From: Gimesia aquarii
Lineage (GTDB): Bacteria > Planctomycetota > Planctomycetia > Planctomycetales > Planctomycetaceae
Assembly (NCBI RefSeq): GCF_007748195.1
Contig: NZ_CP037920.1
Coordinates: 6,940,062-7,004,061 of the forward strand
Length of the DNA stretch: 64,000 nucleotides
Reading direction: 5' to 3'
A model generated the notes under the pieces. The model worked only from the letters and a program-made list of their open reading frames with translations. It was not told where the DNA came from and ran no database searches. Positions 38,458 through 47,342 of the stretch are shown in pieces. Position 1 is the first letter of the stretch. Each line of letters starts with the position of its first letter. The position numbers and the translations under genes were made by a program.

Positions 38458-38918
38458 CATTCCGTCTGAGGAGATGGTATCCAATAATGAATTTCGAAAG
38501 AGCAACTCCGTTTCCTGCGGTGGGACGGTTCGACAACCCGATGCGAGTTAGATAGAGGTTGAATGTCTAAACCAAATTGATACTCACCTCGGCAGGAAAC
38601 ACCGAACCGTGCGTGCCCGGGACGTCACCACTGTTACGCCGAGTTCCCCAGAGTCTTTGGTGACCATTCAGGAAGATTCGAGCAGGCTGCTAAAGATCGG
38701 AAAGCCATTAGATATCCGAATTGCTCCGGAAACCGTCCCATTTCACTGACACAACCTATGGAGTAGATAAATCTGCATTCGGTTAGCGGTGAAAAGGATC
38801 CCAAATCGCCGTAAGAGATTTTCATCAATAATTGTTCGCATCATTCATCACTTGCGGCACACTCAATTATAACGAACGAATTTCAAACAGCATCAGGCAA
38901 AATGTTTGTATTTCGCAT
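38458..38918. other. Intergenic region with repeat family B copy 2
   Basis: No gene. The stretch 38761-38869 is related to 12935-13040. In the minus-strand frame equivalent to that of the other copy it encodes RRFGILFTANRMQIYLLHR but is broken by stops nearby. A 64-codon minus-strand ORF (38634-38828) runs in a different frame across it and is probably accidental. Confidence 0.45.
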
Positions 38919-40913
38919 TTATTTATTTGTTTCCTGCACACGGATGAGAAAGTCAAATAACTCGCCATAATGTTTCTCATCCAGAGTGATATCAAAGGGG
39001 ACAATATTCACTCCCTGGGAGACAGTACTGCGATCGATCGAGAGTTTCACTTTATAGTTCTGGCGACTCTTAGGGCCGATGGTGCCTTCCAGAACAGTCG
39101 GTTCCGCTTTCACACCAGGAGGCAGTTTTAATTTGACTCGATGTCGCTGTGGTGATTCCCGGAAGTTGCGAATGGTTACCGTGATGTTCTGTACGTTGTC
39201 TTTGCTAAAATCGATACGGTAGGGATAAGCTGAGACCCAGTATGGATCATACAGGTATTCGTAATCTTTGTCGGGCAGTAAATCACGATACAGTGTGATA
39301 ATTTGTTTTGACCACTCATGATAACGATGTAAGAAGTCGGCAGGTTCATCCATGACATAGGAATGGCTGCCCATTACGATGTCAGGTTTAAGATTCTTCA
39401 AATAACGACTGCCGTATAGATAGCCTTCCTCAAAGATCGCACTATTGCGTGCGACCACTGCTTCGTGTCCGTTTTGTTTTTTGTCAGCGGGATTTCCGAA
39501 CAGATTATCGCCAGTGAAGGCGACCCGTTTGCCATCCAGTTCCAGCCACAAGCAACAGCCGAATTCCGTCTGGCCGGGCATCCAATCGACTTGGATTTGA
39601 TAGCCTTCCCACTGGATTGTTTCTCCATCGCGAAAACCTTTTTCAATCTTCATGCCATCGAAGCCATCGCGATAGGCCGACACTAGAGCGGCATAATCAT
39701 AGCGGCGAGGGTGTTCACACTTATCGACAATGCGATCCAGAGTCCACGCCTGGGCACCGTACTTTTGCTTAAGGGTGGGGCCGAGCAGGAAATGATCGCC
39801 ATGCATGTGTGAAATCCAAAATGCATCGATTTCCTTCAAACCCATATGTGCGCGCAAGCCGACGATGATTTCTTCTAACATCGACTTCGGAAACAGTCCG
39901 CAATCGAGAATCAACCCTTTACCATTATCGGAAATGATGATCGCAAAGTTTTTTCCTTTGGTTTCGTGGCTAAGCTTATAGAGGTGTGGCGTTACCTGGC
40001 TGATCAATGGGACTACCGTTGGTTTGGAGAAGGAATCCCGATCTTGTTCCGTTGATTCGAACACCTTGTATCCACGGACGTAGCTTTGGCGAAATGCCGC
40101 TAATTTCTGTTGGTATGCTTTAAGTTGCGTTCTCGGATTTTGGATGAATTCGCCCTGCGATGGTAACACCAGGTCAAGCTCCTGGTCGGTCAGCAGCTCG
40201 ACCGATTTAATCAACGTATCCACACCCTTGGCAAAACCGTAGTCCCATTCTGAATCGAACCATGTTGTCATTTTAGCGTCATCATGGATAACGCCTCCAG
40301 TGAAAGCGATTTTTTTTTCGCCCAGAGTAATCACGTACGTCATACCTCCGGGAGAATGCCCGGGGGTGTCCAGACAGCGGAAATCCATTTCATGCCAGGA
40401 AAAAACTTTTCCAGGTTCTAATGCTTTATCAATGCGAATCGCATTCTGGGGAGGCCGAACATAGCTTGCTCCATAAACGGAAAATCGGTCCCCCAACTTG
40501 GGGTACCACTTGCGGAAATCTGTTGGTTTTTCAAACAGTTCTTGTTCTGAGTTGGGAGCAGCGATTTTCGTTTTAGTTCGATCTACGCGATTCATTCCCT
40601 GACATTGTTCACGATGATGATGCGTAAATAAAATCCACTCGACGTGTTTGACACCGATATCATCCAAATGATCTAAAACAGTACCGTCACCAAGATCAAT
40701 TAATACTGCTTTATCGTTATCTCGGATGACATAGACATTGCAAGTGTCGGTCCAGACAAAGAGATTTGGCAATATTTTCGGGGCAGGTTGACGAAACCCT
40801 GATGTGGAAGTTACAGGTTTTTCCTGAGCTGACGTGCTGTTGGGGAAAAGGTTTAAAAGAATCATACAAAGGACAATAGCAACTCGCAGTGACCAGGATG
40901 GTATAGAACACAT
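38919..40913 (-). CDS. Exported protein with two metallo-beta-lactamase-fold domains, first one degenerate
   Basis: 664 residues with a signal peptide (SLRVAIVLCMILLNLFPNSTSAQ). The first MBL-fold domain (about 50-270) has THHHREQCQG where HxHxDH is expected, so two ligands are changed (Asp to Glu, His to Gln), but it keeps DTPGHSPGGMTYVI. The second domain (about 300-560) has the full HMHGDH motif in FWISHMHGDHFLLGP, then VAFTGDNLFG and VMGSHSYVM. The final ~100 residues are a beta-rich NEW3-like tail (VQNITVTIRNFRESPQRHRVKLKLPPGVKAE). Zinc-dependent hydrolysis in the periplasm is inferred for the second domain only. Confidence 0.85.
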   Translation of the reverse strand: MCSIPSWSLRVAIVLCMILLNLFPNSTSAQEKPVTSTSGFRQPAPKILPNLFVWTDTCNVYVIRDNDKAVLIDLGDGTVLDHLDDIGVKHVEWILFTHHHREQCQGMNRVDRTKTKIAAPNSEQELFEKPTDFRKWYPKLGDRFSVYGASYVRPPQNAIRIDKALEPGKVFSWHEMDFRCLDTPGHSPGGMTYVITLGEKKIAFTGGVIHDDAKMTTWFDSEWDYGFAKGVDTLIKSVELLTDQELDLVLPSQGEFIQNPRTQLKAYQQKLAAFRQSYVRGYKVFESTEQDRDSFSKPTVVPLISQVTPHLYKLSHETKGKNFAIIISDNGKGLILDCGLFPKSMLEEIIVGLRAHMGLKEIDAFWISHMHGDHFLLGPTLKQKYGAQAWTLDRIVDKCEHPRRYDYAALVSAYRDGFDGMKIEKGFRDGETIQWEGYQIQVDWMPGQTEFGCCLWLELDGKRVAFTGDNLFGNPADKKQNGHEAVVARNSAIFEEGYLYGSRYLKNLKPDIVMGSHSYVMDEPADFLHRYHEWSKQIITLYRDLLPDKDYEYLYDPYWVSAYPYRIDFSKDNVQNITVTIRNFRESPQRHRVKLKLPPGVKAEPTVLEGTIGPKSRQNYKVKLSIDRSTVSQGVNIVPFDITLDEKHYGELFDFLIRVQETNK

Positions 40914-41551
40914 GATGTCGCCCTTGTGAATTTCGATTTGTATAGAATTAAATCACCTCTTTTCATACCAAAAATTCAATTGTTGGACAAGATTGCAGCA
41001 GCTTCAACAGAACCATAACGTTTGTAATTTGCCGCAGAGCATCGAATGTATTGGTAAAATGAATTCAAAGATCAACAGGTTTGTTTTAGTCCACGAAATC
41101 TGATCTATCAAGTTCTGAAGCGGTTAAAGGAGGCAGGTCACGAGCGCAATTTCCTATGCTGACTGCTCCAGAAGAAAACATGATGCCCAGCAAAGGTTCC
41201 CCGCTCCTGTGAAGCGAGTTCGTTCTGATTACTCGTTCTTGCTGGATACAACCCAATATACTTTTCTGTTTTTTCATATCTGCAAATGACTTGCTGTACC
41301 TATCCAATATCGATGAAGTATCATATTTAATAAAGGTGTGTGATATGAAACGTCTGAGTCACGAAATTTGAACAAGTCCAAGCAATTGAAAAACAAGTTC
41401 GTAGCGGATAAGTTTCAGTTACTTACATCAATTCCATTAAGCGGCACGCGCACATCAGATCGTCTCAATAAATTGTTCAAAGCGCTTCAACAATCTCTCG
41501 AACAAAGTAGGACCAGGTAATCATTGTGTGAACCAGGAAGGAGTGGAGAAA
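40914..41551. other. Intergenic region, nothing recognised
   Basis: About 640 bp of A/T-rich DNA. A minus-strand frame at 41086-41307 (73 codons from a TTG, 63 from an ATG) is the only ORF of note and has no convincing binding site or family. The promoters of the two diverging genes must be here. Confidence 0.4.
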
Positions 41552-41923
41552 ATGACTGAGGAACACCCGAACGTCACTCTACTAAAGCGATTTGATCCAA
41601 GAAACGTAATTGGAACTGCGGACGTATTTGCGGAAGACGCCGTTTGGCACTTCTTCAATCCACTCCTGCCGGATATTCAGGGCGACTATGTCGGCCGGAG
41701 CGGACTTCAAACCTTCTTCGAGAAAATGGCAAAGCTGACTGATGGCACCTTTAAGGTCACCCCAGTCTCTGTCACCCCAGTCGGAGATGAACTGCTGGTA
41801 ATGCAGACCAAAAACACGATGATTTTGGAAGAGGAGCAAATCGCAACAGACGTGGTCCTCGTATGGCGTATCGTTGACGGCCATATTGTAGAGGTCTGGG
41901 ATATACCGTCCGTTTATAGCTGA
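41552..41923 (+). CDS. NTF2-like/SnoaL-like small protein
   Basis: 123 residues of the NTF2-like fold: LLKRFDPRNVIGTADVFAEDAVWHFFNPLLPDIQGDYVGRSGLQTFFEKMAKLTDGTF, then strands ending in VWRIVDGHIVEVWDIPSVYS. This resembles ketosteroid-isomerase-like or SnoaL proteins of ring-cyclising or detoxifying pathways; the actual reaction is unknown. I choose the ATG at 41552, with GGAAGGAG nine bases upstream, over a GTG at 41528. It has no close partner gene. Confidence 0.8.
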   Translation: MTEEHPNVTLLKRFDPRNVIGTADVFAEDAVWHFFNPLLPDIQGDYVGRSGLQTFFEKMAKLTDGTFKVTPVSVTPVGDELLVMQTKNTMILEEEQIATDVVLVWRIVDGHIVEVWDIPSVYS

Positions 41924-41952
41924 CATACTTCTTAAATGTAAGAGTTATGTAG

Positions 41953-41985
41953 GGCATCGCTCGTGTAGATTAAAACTCGCGATGC
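41953..41985 (+). terminator. Hairpin after the NTF2-like gene
   Basis: GGCATCGC (41953-41960) and GCGATGCC (41978-41985) form a perfect eight-pair stem with a 17-base loop, 30 bp after the stop. There is no T-run, so it may instead mark the border of the repeat that begins at 41987. Confidence 0.3.
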
Positions 41986-41986
41986 C

Positions 41987-42255
41987 GAACAGTGACTTGC
42001 AAAAATTGATCCGTTTAGGTCAATCGTCTACATCTTCGGCATCGTCTGCTTCTTACACTCTTTCCCATAATCTTCCCATGATCACTTTTTTCACAGAAGT
42101 CGAGTTGCTCAATTTCGTGAGCAACATCGGTATGAATGCTTGACCAGAAAACAGGCTTGCCGACGACTTCTCGCCACTTTGAATAACAAGACGGCAATTC
42201 AGGACACAAAGACCGGCACTCGGCCAACTAGAGGGAGACACTCTGAGAATCTAAC
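41987..42255. repeat. Long direct repeat C, left copy
   Basis: 269 bp nearly identical to 46861-47117; the differences are a 12-base length change around 42075-42112 and scattered single substitutions. No terminal inverted repeats or transposase are seen. Short minus-strand frames run through both copies (one begins AECRSLCPELPSCYSKWR), and at least one substitution in it is silent (aagcct/aagccc), so it may be part of an old gene. The two copies bracket the STAND and DUF1559 genes. Confidence 0.9.
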
Positions 42256-42495
42256 GTTTCTTGATTTATCTTTGTGAATCCCAACCATAATTTTTTGACG
42301 TGTCGGATATTTTGTTCAGTCTGGATGGTTATAACTTTTAAATCACTAGTATACAATAAGTCTCACTCCTCTAGTAAACATGTAGATAACAGAGGGCCGA
42401 TTTTATACTATACAGATAATTGTAGCGGAGGAATTACGCTCATTATTTGTCTGTATAGACTGTGAGAATCACACTTATTGCTAAGAAACTATTCA

Positions 42496-45400
42496 ATGGA
42501 CGTTGTTAAACAAAGTGAGACCTGGGACGAACGTCTAAAAGCAATTGTTCGAACGATCCGGTATGGTCGTCGAGAACAGGTATTGCTCCTCTTATCAGTT
42601 ATGTGTTTCATAGCATCAGGCTTATTGAGCTTTAAGCTCCCTGAATCATTTGCTGACTTCCTGGATTTGGTTAGTTATACGCGCCTCGTTTTTCTCTCTG
42701 CTAGTGGACTGCTTTTGTTTGCAGGAGGGGTATATGTTTGGAGGCATACTTTACCAGCATCAATTCAACTCGAATCTTCACCCACAAAACCTATTCCGTT
42801 TAAAGGACCTGGCGCGTTCGGTCCTCAAGATGCAGAGCTATTTTCAAAACTAGGTCGCAACAAGGAAACAGAAGAGCTGCTCAACGGGATTCTCGATGAT
42901 CAAATTTCCTTGATCGTAGTAATGGGGGAATCTGGTTGTGGAAAAACCTCTCTTCTTCGCGCAGGTTTAACTCACGCTTTAAAAGACTGTAAGTCTGGGC
43001 CTATTTATTGGGAGGCAAGTCCTAGAGAATCAGAGCAGGCACTCCTGCACTCCCTTCGTATGCAGTGTGGAACAGAGATGAATTCTCTTGACGAAGCAAC
43101 TGCCATCAATGACCCTCGTTTTCCCGTCATAATCATTGACCAATTTGAGCAACTTAAGATGAGATCGGATAAAGCTATTTTTGAATGCTTGAAATCTGTT
43201 GCTCAACGCAAACGTCCCGTTCAAACAACCTGGATCGTTTCGTTTCAAAGAGACTATGCGGCAGATTGGATGGATTTCGAACAAACCTTAAAGACCACGA
43301 TGCCGCGTCTTTCTGTGAAGCGGTTTTCTGAATCACAGGCTACTGCAATCGTTTCTGTACTTTCGGAAATAGGGAATCTAGATCTTAGTTCGAAAAATAT
43401 TTCACAGCTGATCCACGGCGTGGCCGAGCATGATGAAGTGTCTCCCGTGGACCTTGGTATTTGTATGCTTGTCCTGAGCGAACTTTCTCATAAGCAAGAT
43501 TCGGCATCGAATATTGGCAACTATCTCGATTCAGTTGGTCACTCTGGTCTACTCACAGATTATCTGAATGATAGGCTAGAACAAATTACCGAGTCGGATC
43601 GAGAGGGCCTCTTGAGAGCACTACTCCTACTTTTTCATCCGCAAACTGACCAGCGAATTTCAGAAGGAAAGTCTGTAAAATGGATGGCAAAAACGGCTGG
43701 TCTCACTTTACGACGTACTGAGAATTATCTCGACTATTTGGCTTCTCCTCATGCCCGAATTCTTGAACAAATCAGCAACAGACCAAAACGATATCGTCTC
43801 GTTCATAACCGCCTGATCGCGGCAATTCGAAATCTCACAGGTGCAGTCCTACCACCAGCCGAGCAGGCAAGTAGCTTGCTTGATCGTAAGTACCGTTTCT
43901 GGGCACGTGAACGAACGAGGAAATATCTACTGTCGAGCAAAGACCTATCCAATATACTCAAGTTTCGGGATCAATTGATCTGGGGAGAGCACGAACAAGC
44001 CAAGCGGGATTATGTTCGCCAAAGTGTTAGTAGCCGTACCCTACATCGCACAGGGATTGGAGTTGCGGTAACAGCAGTAGCAACTCTGTTTGCAGTTGGC
44101 CTAACATGGGAATTGCTACGTATTGATGATTCACGGCAAGCAATTCTTAAGGAACAGGAGGAAACAAAAAAAGCACTAGATAACCAACGTCAAGCCAACG
44201 AACTACTCTTTACCAGCCTGGAACAATTTGCTGATTTGATTATGCAGGATGAAGTACTGGCCACCCCTCAATTACAAACTTTGAGAACTCGTTTACTTAT
44301 GGAGTTGGCGGATCAATATCGCATCTGGTCTGAACAAAAAACAGGCACTTCGGAAGAACTGGCACGCGCTGCTCAGGGAACGATTCGTTTAGCAAAAATC
44401 GAATACGAAACGGGACATCTTTCCCGAGCACTGGAAGCCAGTAAACAAGCCGTCGAATTGGCCAATAGTTCCGTTGCTTCTGCAAATTCGCAAACCAAGC
44501 CAAAGCGTTCCCAGTTGGCCATCGAAGCAACCAGGGAACATGCTCTTCTGGCAATCCTCGCGGGGAAATTGGACCTGGCAGATCGCTTGATTAAATCAGC
44601 CGAGACGCAATACGCCGACCAACAGAAATTACTGACTGATGCACAGAAATTGGTCGAATCATCTGCAATTGATAAACTGAAAATGTCTTTAGGCTACCAA
44701 CGAGCAGAGCGGTCAACATTGAGCGATACCCGCATTCAATGGATGAAAACTTCGTTATCCCATGCCCGAAATTCAGTTGCCGCGCAAAAGAAATTACTGA
44801 ATCAAAATAGTCAGCTAAGCACAGCTTTGGAACTTGTCGCAGCACAAAATACAGAAGCATTAACGCTTCACAAACTGACTCGCAGGAAAGAGGCGATTGA
44901 GGTCTATCGGAATGCTCTTTCCATTCTGAATGCGAGAGATACGGAACATCTTCCCGACCAATCGACTGCTCAAATCAGACAACTCCAAATCAGAATTCTA
45001 TTTAATGCCATTCTGTCGTATCGTGGGGAAAAAGACTTCGAAGGGGTTAAACAAGTTGCCCAAGAGGGAATCAAGATTTGCCATGACATGAAAAAACAGC
45101 ACCCCTTAGTCATTCGCTATTCACAGGAATTGGCGCGCGGATACGGAAATTATGCCGAAGCCCTGTGGATCAAATACTTGGAACATGGTAAATCGGAAAT
45201 GGATTTGGAGCAGGCAATTAAAATATTCCGCTCTGCTGGTGATGAATATTCTACCCTACTGCAGCAGTATCCCGAGCGAAGAGGATATGCTGGTGGAGCC
45301 GCTATTCAATATTTGAGACTATCTTATGCTTTGCATGCCGCCAGACAGGATAACGAGGCTCTGACGGCTTTTCGAAAGTGCCTGGAATTTTCACCGCAAC

Positions 45401-45672
45401 CCGAAGATTTAGAGCCTCTGAATGGCTCCAATACCTTTATGGTACTCACCGGGTATTGCTTGTTGTGTCGGGAAGAAACTCCCCATTCACCGCACCAACA
45501 TCGAGCCACAAAGAAATTCAAGAAGTTACTAGATATTTTTGTCCCGCAATTTATTGACCCTCAGAGTCAATACGCGCGTCGATTCGTCCATGATCCTTTA
45601 TATCAACAATTTAGTGATGTTCCAGGATTCAGAGAAGGTCAGAAAACTGTGGAAAAAATTATCCAACCGTAA
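42496..45672 (+). CDS. Membrane-anchored STAND-type NTPase with helical/TPR-like C-terminus
   Basis: 1058 residues from the ATG at 42496 (a TTG lies six codons upstream). Two N-terminal membrane helices (LLLLSVMCFIASGLLSF and LVFLSASGLLLFAGGVYVW) precede a STAND/NACHT-type ATPase domain: FKGPGAFGPQDAELFSKLGRNKET, Walker A GESGCGKTSLLRAGL (about 143-157) and Walker B FPVIIIDQFEQL (about 208-219). A winged-helix-like part (about 370-450) and a third membrane helix (about 520-542) follow. The rest is helical, TPR-like, with a last clear unit near QDNEALTAFRKCLEFSPQPEDLEPL. Such NTPases act as signalling switches. There is no WD40 or known effector domain. It sits between two long direct repeats. 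Confidence 0.82.
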   Translation: MDVVKQSETWDERLKAIVRTIRYGRREQVLLLLSVMCFIASGLLSFKLPESFADFLDLVSYTRLVFLSASGLLLFAGGVYVWRHTLPASIQLESSPTKPIPFKGPGAFGPQDAELFSKLGRNKETEELLNGILDDQISLIVVMGESGCGKTSLLRAGLTHALKDCKSGPIYWEASPRESEQALLHSLRMQCGTEMNSLDEATAINDPRFPVIIIDQFEQLKMRSDKAIFECLKSVAQRKRPVQTTWIVSFQRDYAADWMDFEQTLKTTMPRLSVKRFSESQATAIVSVLSEIGNLDLSSKNISQLIHGVAEHDEVSPVDLGICMLVLSELSHKQDSASNIGNYLDSVGHSGLLTDYLNDRLEQITESDREGLLRALLLLFHPQTDQRISEGKSVKWMAKTAGLTLRRTENYLDYLASPHARILEQISNRPKRYRLVHNRLIAAIRNLTGAVLPPAEQASSLLDRKYRFWARERTRKYLLSSKDLSNILKFRDQLIWGEHEQAKRDYVRQSVSSRTLHRTGIGVAVTAVATLFAVGLTWELLRIDDSRQAILKEQEETKKALDNQRQANELLFTSLEQFADLIMQDEVLATPQLQTLRTRLLMELADQYRIWSEQKTGTSEELARAAQGTIRLAKIEYETGHLSRALEASKQAVELANSSVASANSQTKPKRSQLAIEATREHALLAILAGKLDLADRLIKSAETQYADQQKLLTDAQKLVESSAIDKLKMSLGYQRAERSTLSDTRIQWMKTSLSHARNSVAAQKKLLNQNSQLSTALELVAAQNTEALTLHKLTRRKEAIEVYRNALSILNARDTEHLPDQSTAQIRQLQIRILFNAILSYRGEKDFEGVKQVAQEGIKICHDMKKQHPLVIRYSQELARGYGNYAEALWIKYLEHGKSEMDLEQAIKIFRSAGDEYSTLLQQYPERRGYAGGAAIQYLRLSYALHAARQDNEALTAFRKCLEFSPQPEDLEPLNGSNTFMVLTGYCLLCREETPHSPHQHRATKKFKKLLDIFVPQFIDPQSQYARRFVHDPLYQQFSDVPGFREGQKTVEKIIQP

Positions 45673-45824
45673 ATTTGTTTATTGCAATAGTTCTTCAAAA
45701 GTCTTGAACATGTTTCGAATTTTAATATGAAATCAACACAAACATTCGTTGTCATGTCATTTCAGTAATATTTCGTAACGTTTTGATTTACAAATTATCG
45801 CCGTAGCACAAGAAAAGTATAACT

Positions 45825-46844
45825 ATGTATAACAAAAAAACAAAACGAGAATCAAGTATTCAACCATATGGTTTCACTTTGATAGAACTTCTCGTCGTAA
45901 TTGCTGTGATTGCGATCTTGATTGCATTGCTTCTCCCAGCAGTGCAACAGGCCCGAGAGGCAGCCCGTCGATCCTCCTGCAAAAATAATCTCCGACAAAT
46001 TGGTCTCGCTTTGCAGAATTATCACAGTAATTTTACGACACTTCCACCGGGAAACATTCACAGAGTTCCCTCGTTACGATTTTCGTTACCGGAGTGGCCT
46101 TACTTTCTCCATCATTTATTGCCCTATCTGGAATTAAAAAATGTTTATGAGGAAATGAATCAGCTAGATCTTGTTCCCCCTTGGGAAATTGCGGCTCAGT
46201 CGACTTGGCCCAACGAAGTGTTACAGAAGGGCTTTCCAGTTTTCCTGTGCCCCAGCGATGGTCGTGGTGGAACATCAAAAACAGGTGGGGTGACCTATTA
46301 TGTACGTCCCTTCACAACAAATTACCTCGGATTCTTCTCGGGACTGAATGACGGAGAATATATCAATGATCCGCGTGATAAGTTTGCTACTTTTGGAATC
46401 AACCGTGGAGCCAGAATTCGTGACATGACAGATGGTTCGTCTAATACGATTGTCGTTGCTGAATATCTCACCGGAAATCCATCCACGGAATCAACAACAT
46501 TCCACGACCATCGTGGCTGGCCTTATACATCGCGAGCTGGCTGCCAGATGATCTATCCTACCAATACTCCAAATTCCAAAGTGCCCGATAATATTTTAAA
46601 TAATACCCGTTTTTGTGGAGATATTGCAGGACAACCAAGCCCCAACAACATCCCGCACGCCAATTTACCCTGCGTACCGGGATCAACGAATGCAAACCAT
46701 GCATCCGCAAGAAGCATGCACGCAGGCGGCGTGCAAGTGATATTAGGAGATGCTTCCGTGCGTTTTGTATCAGAAAATATAAATCTTGAATTGTGGAGAA
46801 ATCTCGTGTGGATCAATGATGGTGAGATCATTGGAGAGTTTTAA
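45825..46844 (+). CDS. DUF1559 pseudopilin-like protein
   Basis: 339 residues with the typical opening [52 protein letters not shown], followed by [31 protein letters not shown] and the end [21 protein letters not shown]. It is a paralogue of the product at 21385-22326, and prepilin peptidase should cut before FTLIE. It lies 150 bp downstream of the STAND gene in the same direction and ends 16 bp before the right copy of repeat C, so it belongs to the bracketed segment. DUF1559 function is unknown. Confidence 0.93.
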   Translation: MYNKKTKRESSIQPYGFTLIELLVVIAVIAILIALLLPAVQQAREAARRSSCKNNLRQIGLALQNYHSNFTTLPPGNIHRVPSLRFSLPEWPYFLHHLLPYLELKNVYEEMNQLDLVPPWEIAAQSTWPNEVLQKGFPVFLCPSDGRGGTSKTGGVTYYVRPFTTNYLGFFSGLNDGEYINDPRDKFATFGINRGARIRDMTDGSSNTIVVAEYLTGNPSTESTTFHDHRGWPYTSRAGCQMIYPTNTPNSKVPDNILNNTRFCGDIAGQPSPNNIPHANLPCVPGSTNANHASARSMHAGGVQVILGDASVRFVSENINLELWRNLVWINDGEIIGEF

Positions 46845-46860
46845 ACTTGTTTATCGAGCT

Positions 46861-47117
46861 GAACAGTGACACACAAAAATTGATCGGTTTAGATCAATCG
46901 TCTACATCTTCGGCATCGTCTGCTTCTTACACTCTTTCCCATAATCACTTTTTTCACAGATGTCGCGTTGCTCATTTCGTGAGCAACATTGGTATGAATG
47001 CTTGACCAGAAAACGGGCTTGCCGACGACTTCTCGCCACTTTGAATAACAAGACGGCAATTCAGGACACAAAGACCGGCACTCGGCCAACTAGAGGGAGA
47101 CACTCTGAGAATCTAAC
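46861..47117. repeat. Long direct repeat C, right copy
   Basis: 257 bp matching 41987-42255 in the same orientation. It starts 16 bp after the DUF1559 stop and ends just before a copy of repeat family A. Confidence 0.9.
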
Positions 47118-47132
47118 TTTAAAACAAATTTT

Positions 47133-47207
47133 GTATGTGATCCAAGAACTTATACCTTTTTTGCCAAATAGGACTCGGTTCTGTTCGCACAAGTTATCAG
47201 ATTCAAT
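47133..47207. repeat. Dispersed repeat family A, copy 3
   Basis: Closest to copy 1 at 3919-3987, with the shared core tatacSttttttgc..aaatagg and ttcgcacaa. It abuts the right end of repeat C, so different repeats are clustered here. Confidence 0.55.
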
Positions 47208-47342
47208 AGCATAATCTAAGCGCACGCATTTCAAGACTATAGTTGGTTCGTCCAGGCACGCTTTGTATCATAGGTCAACGCGTCGCTTTTGTACGATAAA
47301 ACGCAAAACTTGTTACGAAGCTAAAGAAAGTCATGGTGTTTC

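Noticed and set aside
41086..41307. Minus-strand ORF of 73 codons in the gap before the NTF2-like gene
   Set aside because: TTG start, no clear binding site, no family.
42015..42241. Minus-strand ORFs inside repeat C, with a counterpart at 46889-47089
   Set aside because: Two different frames are open in the left copy and only one survives in the right copy, so no frame is clearly the coding one; treated as repeat.
42496..45672. Interpretation of the STAND gene as part of a known anti-phage defence system
   Set aside because: No effector domain, nuclease, reverse transcriptase or other defence gene lies nearby; membrane helices do not match the soluble Avs-type architecture.
41987..47117. 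Interpretation of repeat C as an insertion sequence or transposon ends
   Set aside because: No terminal inverted repeats, no target duplication seen, and no transposase or integrase in the enclosed segment.
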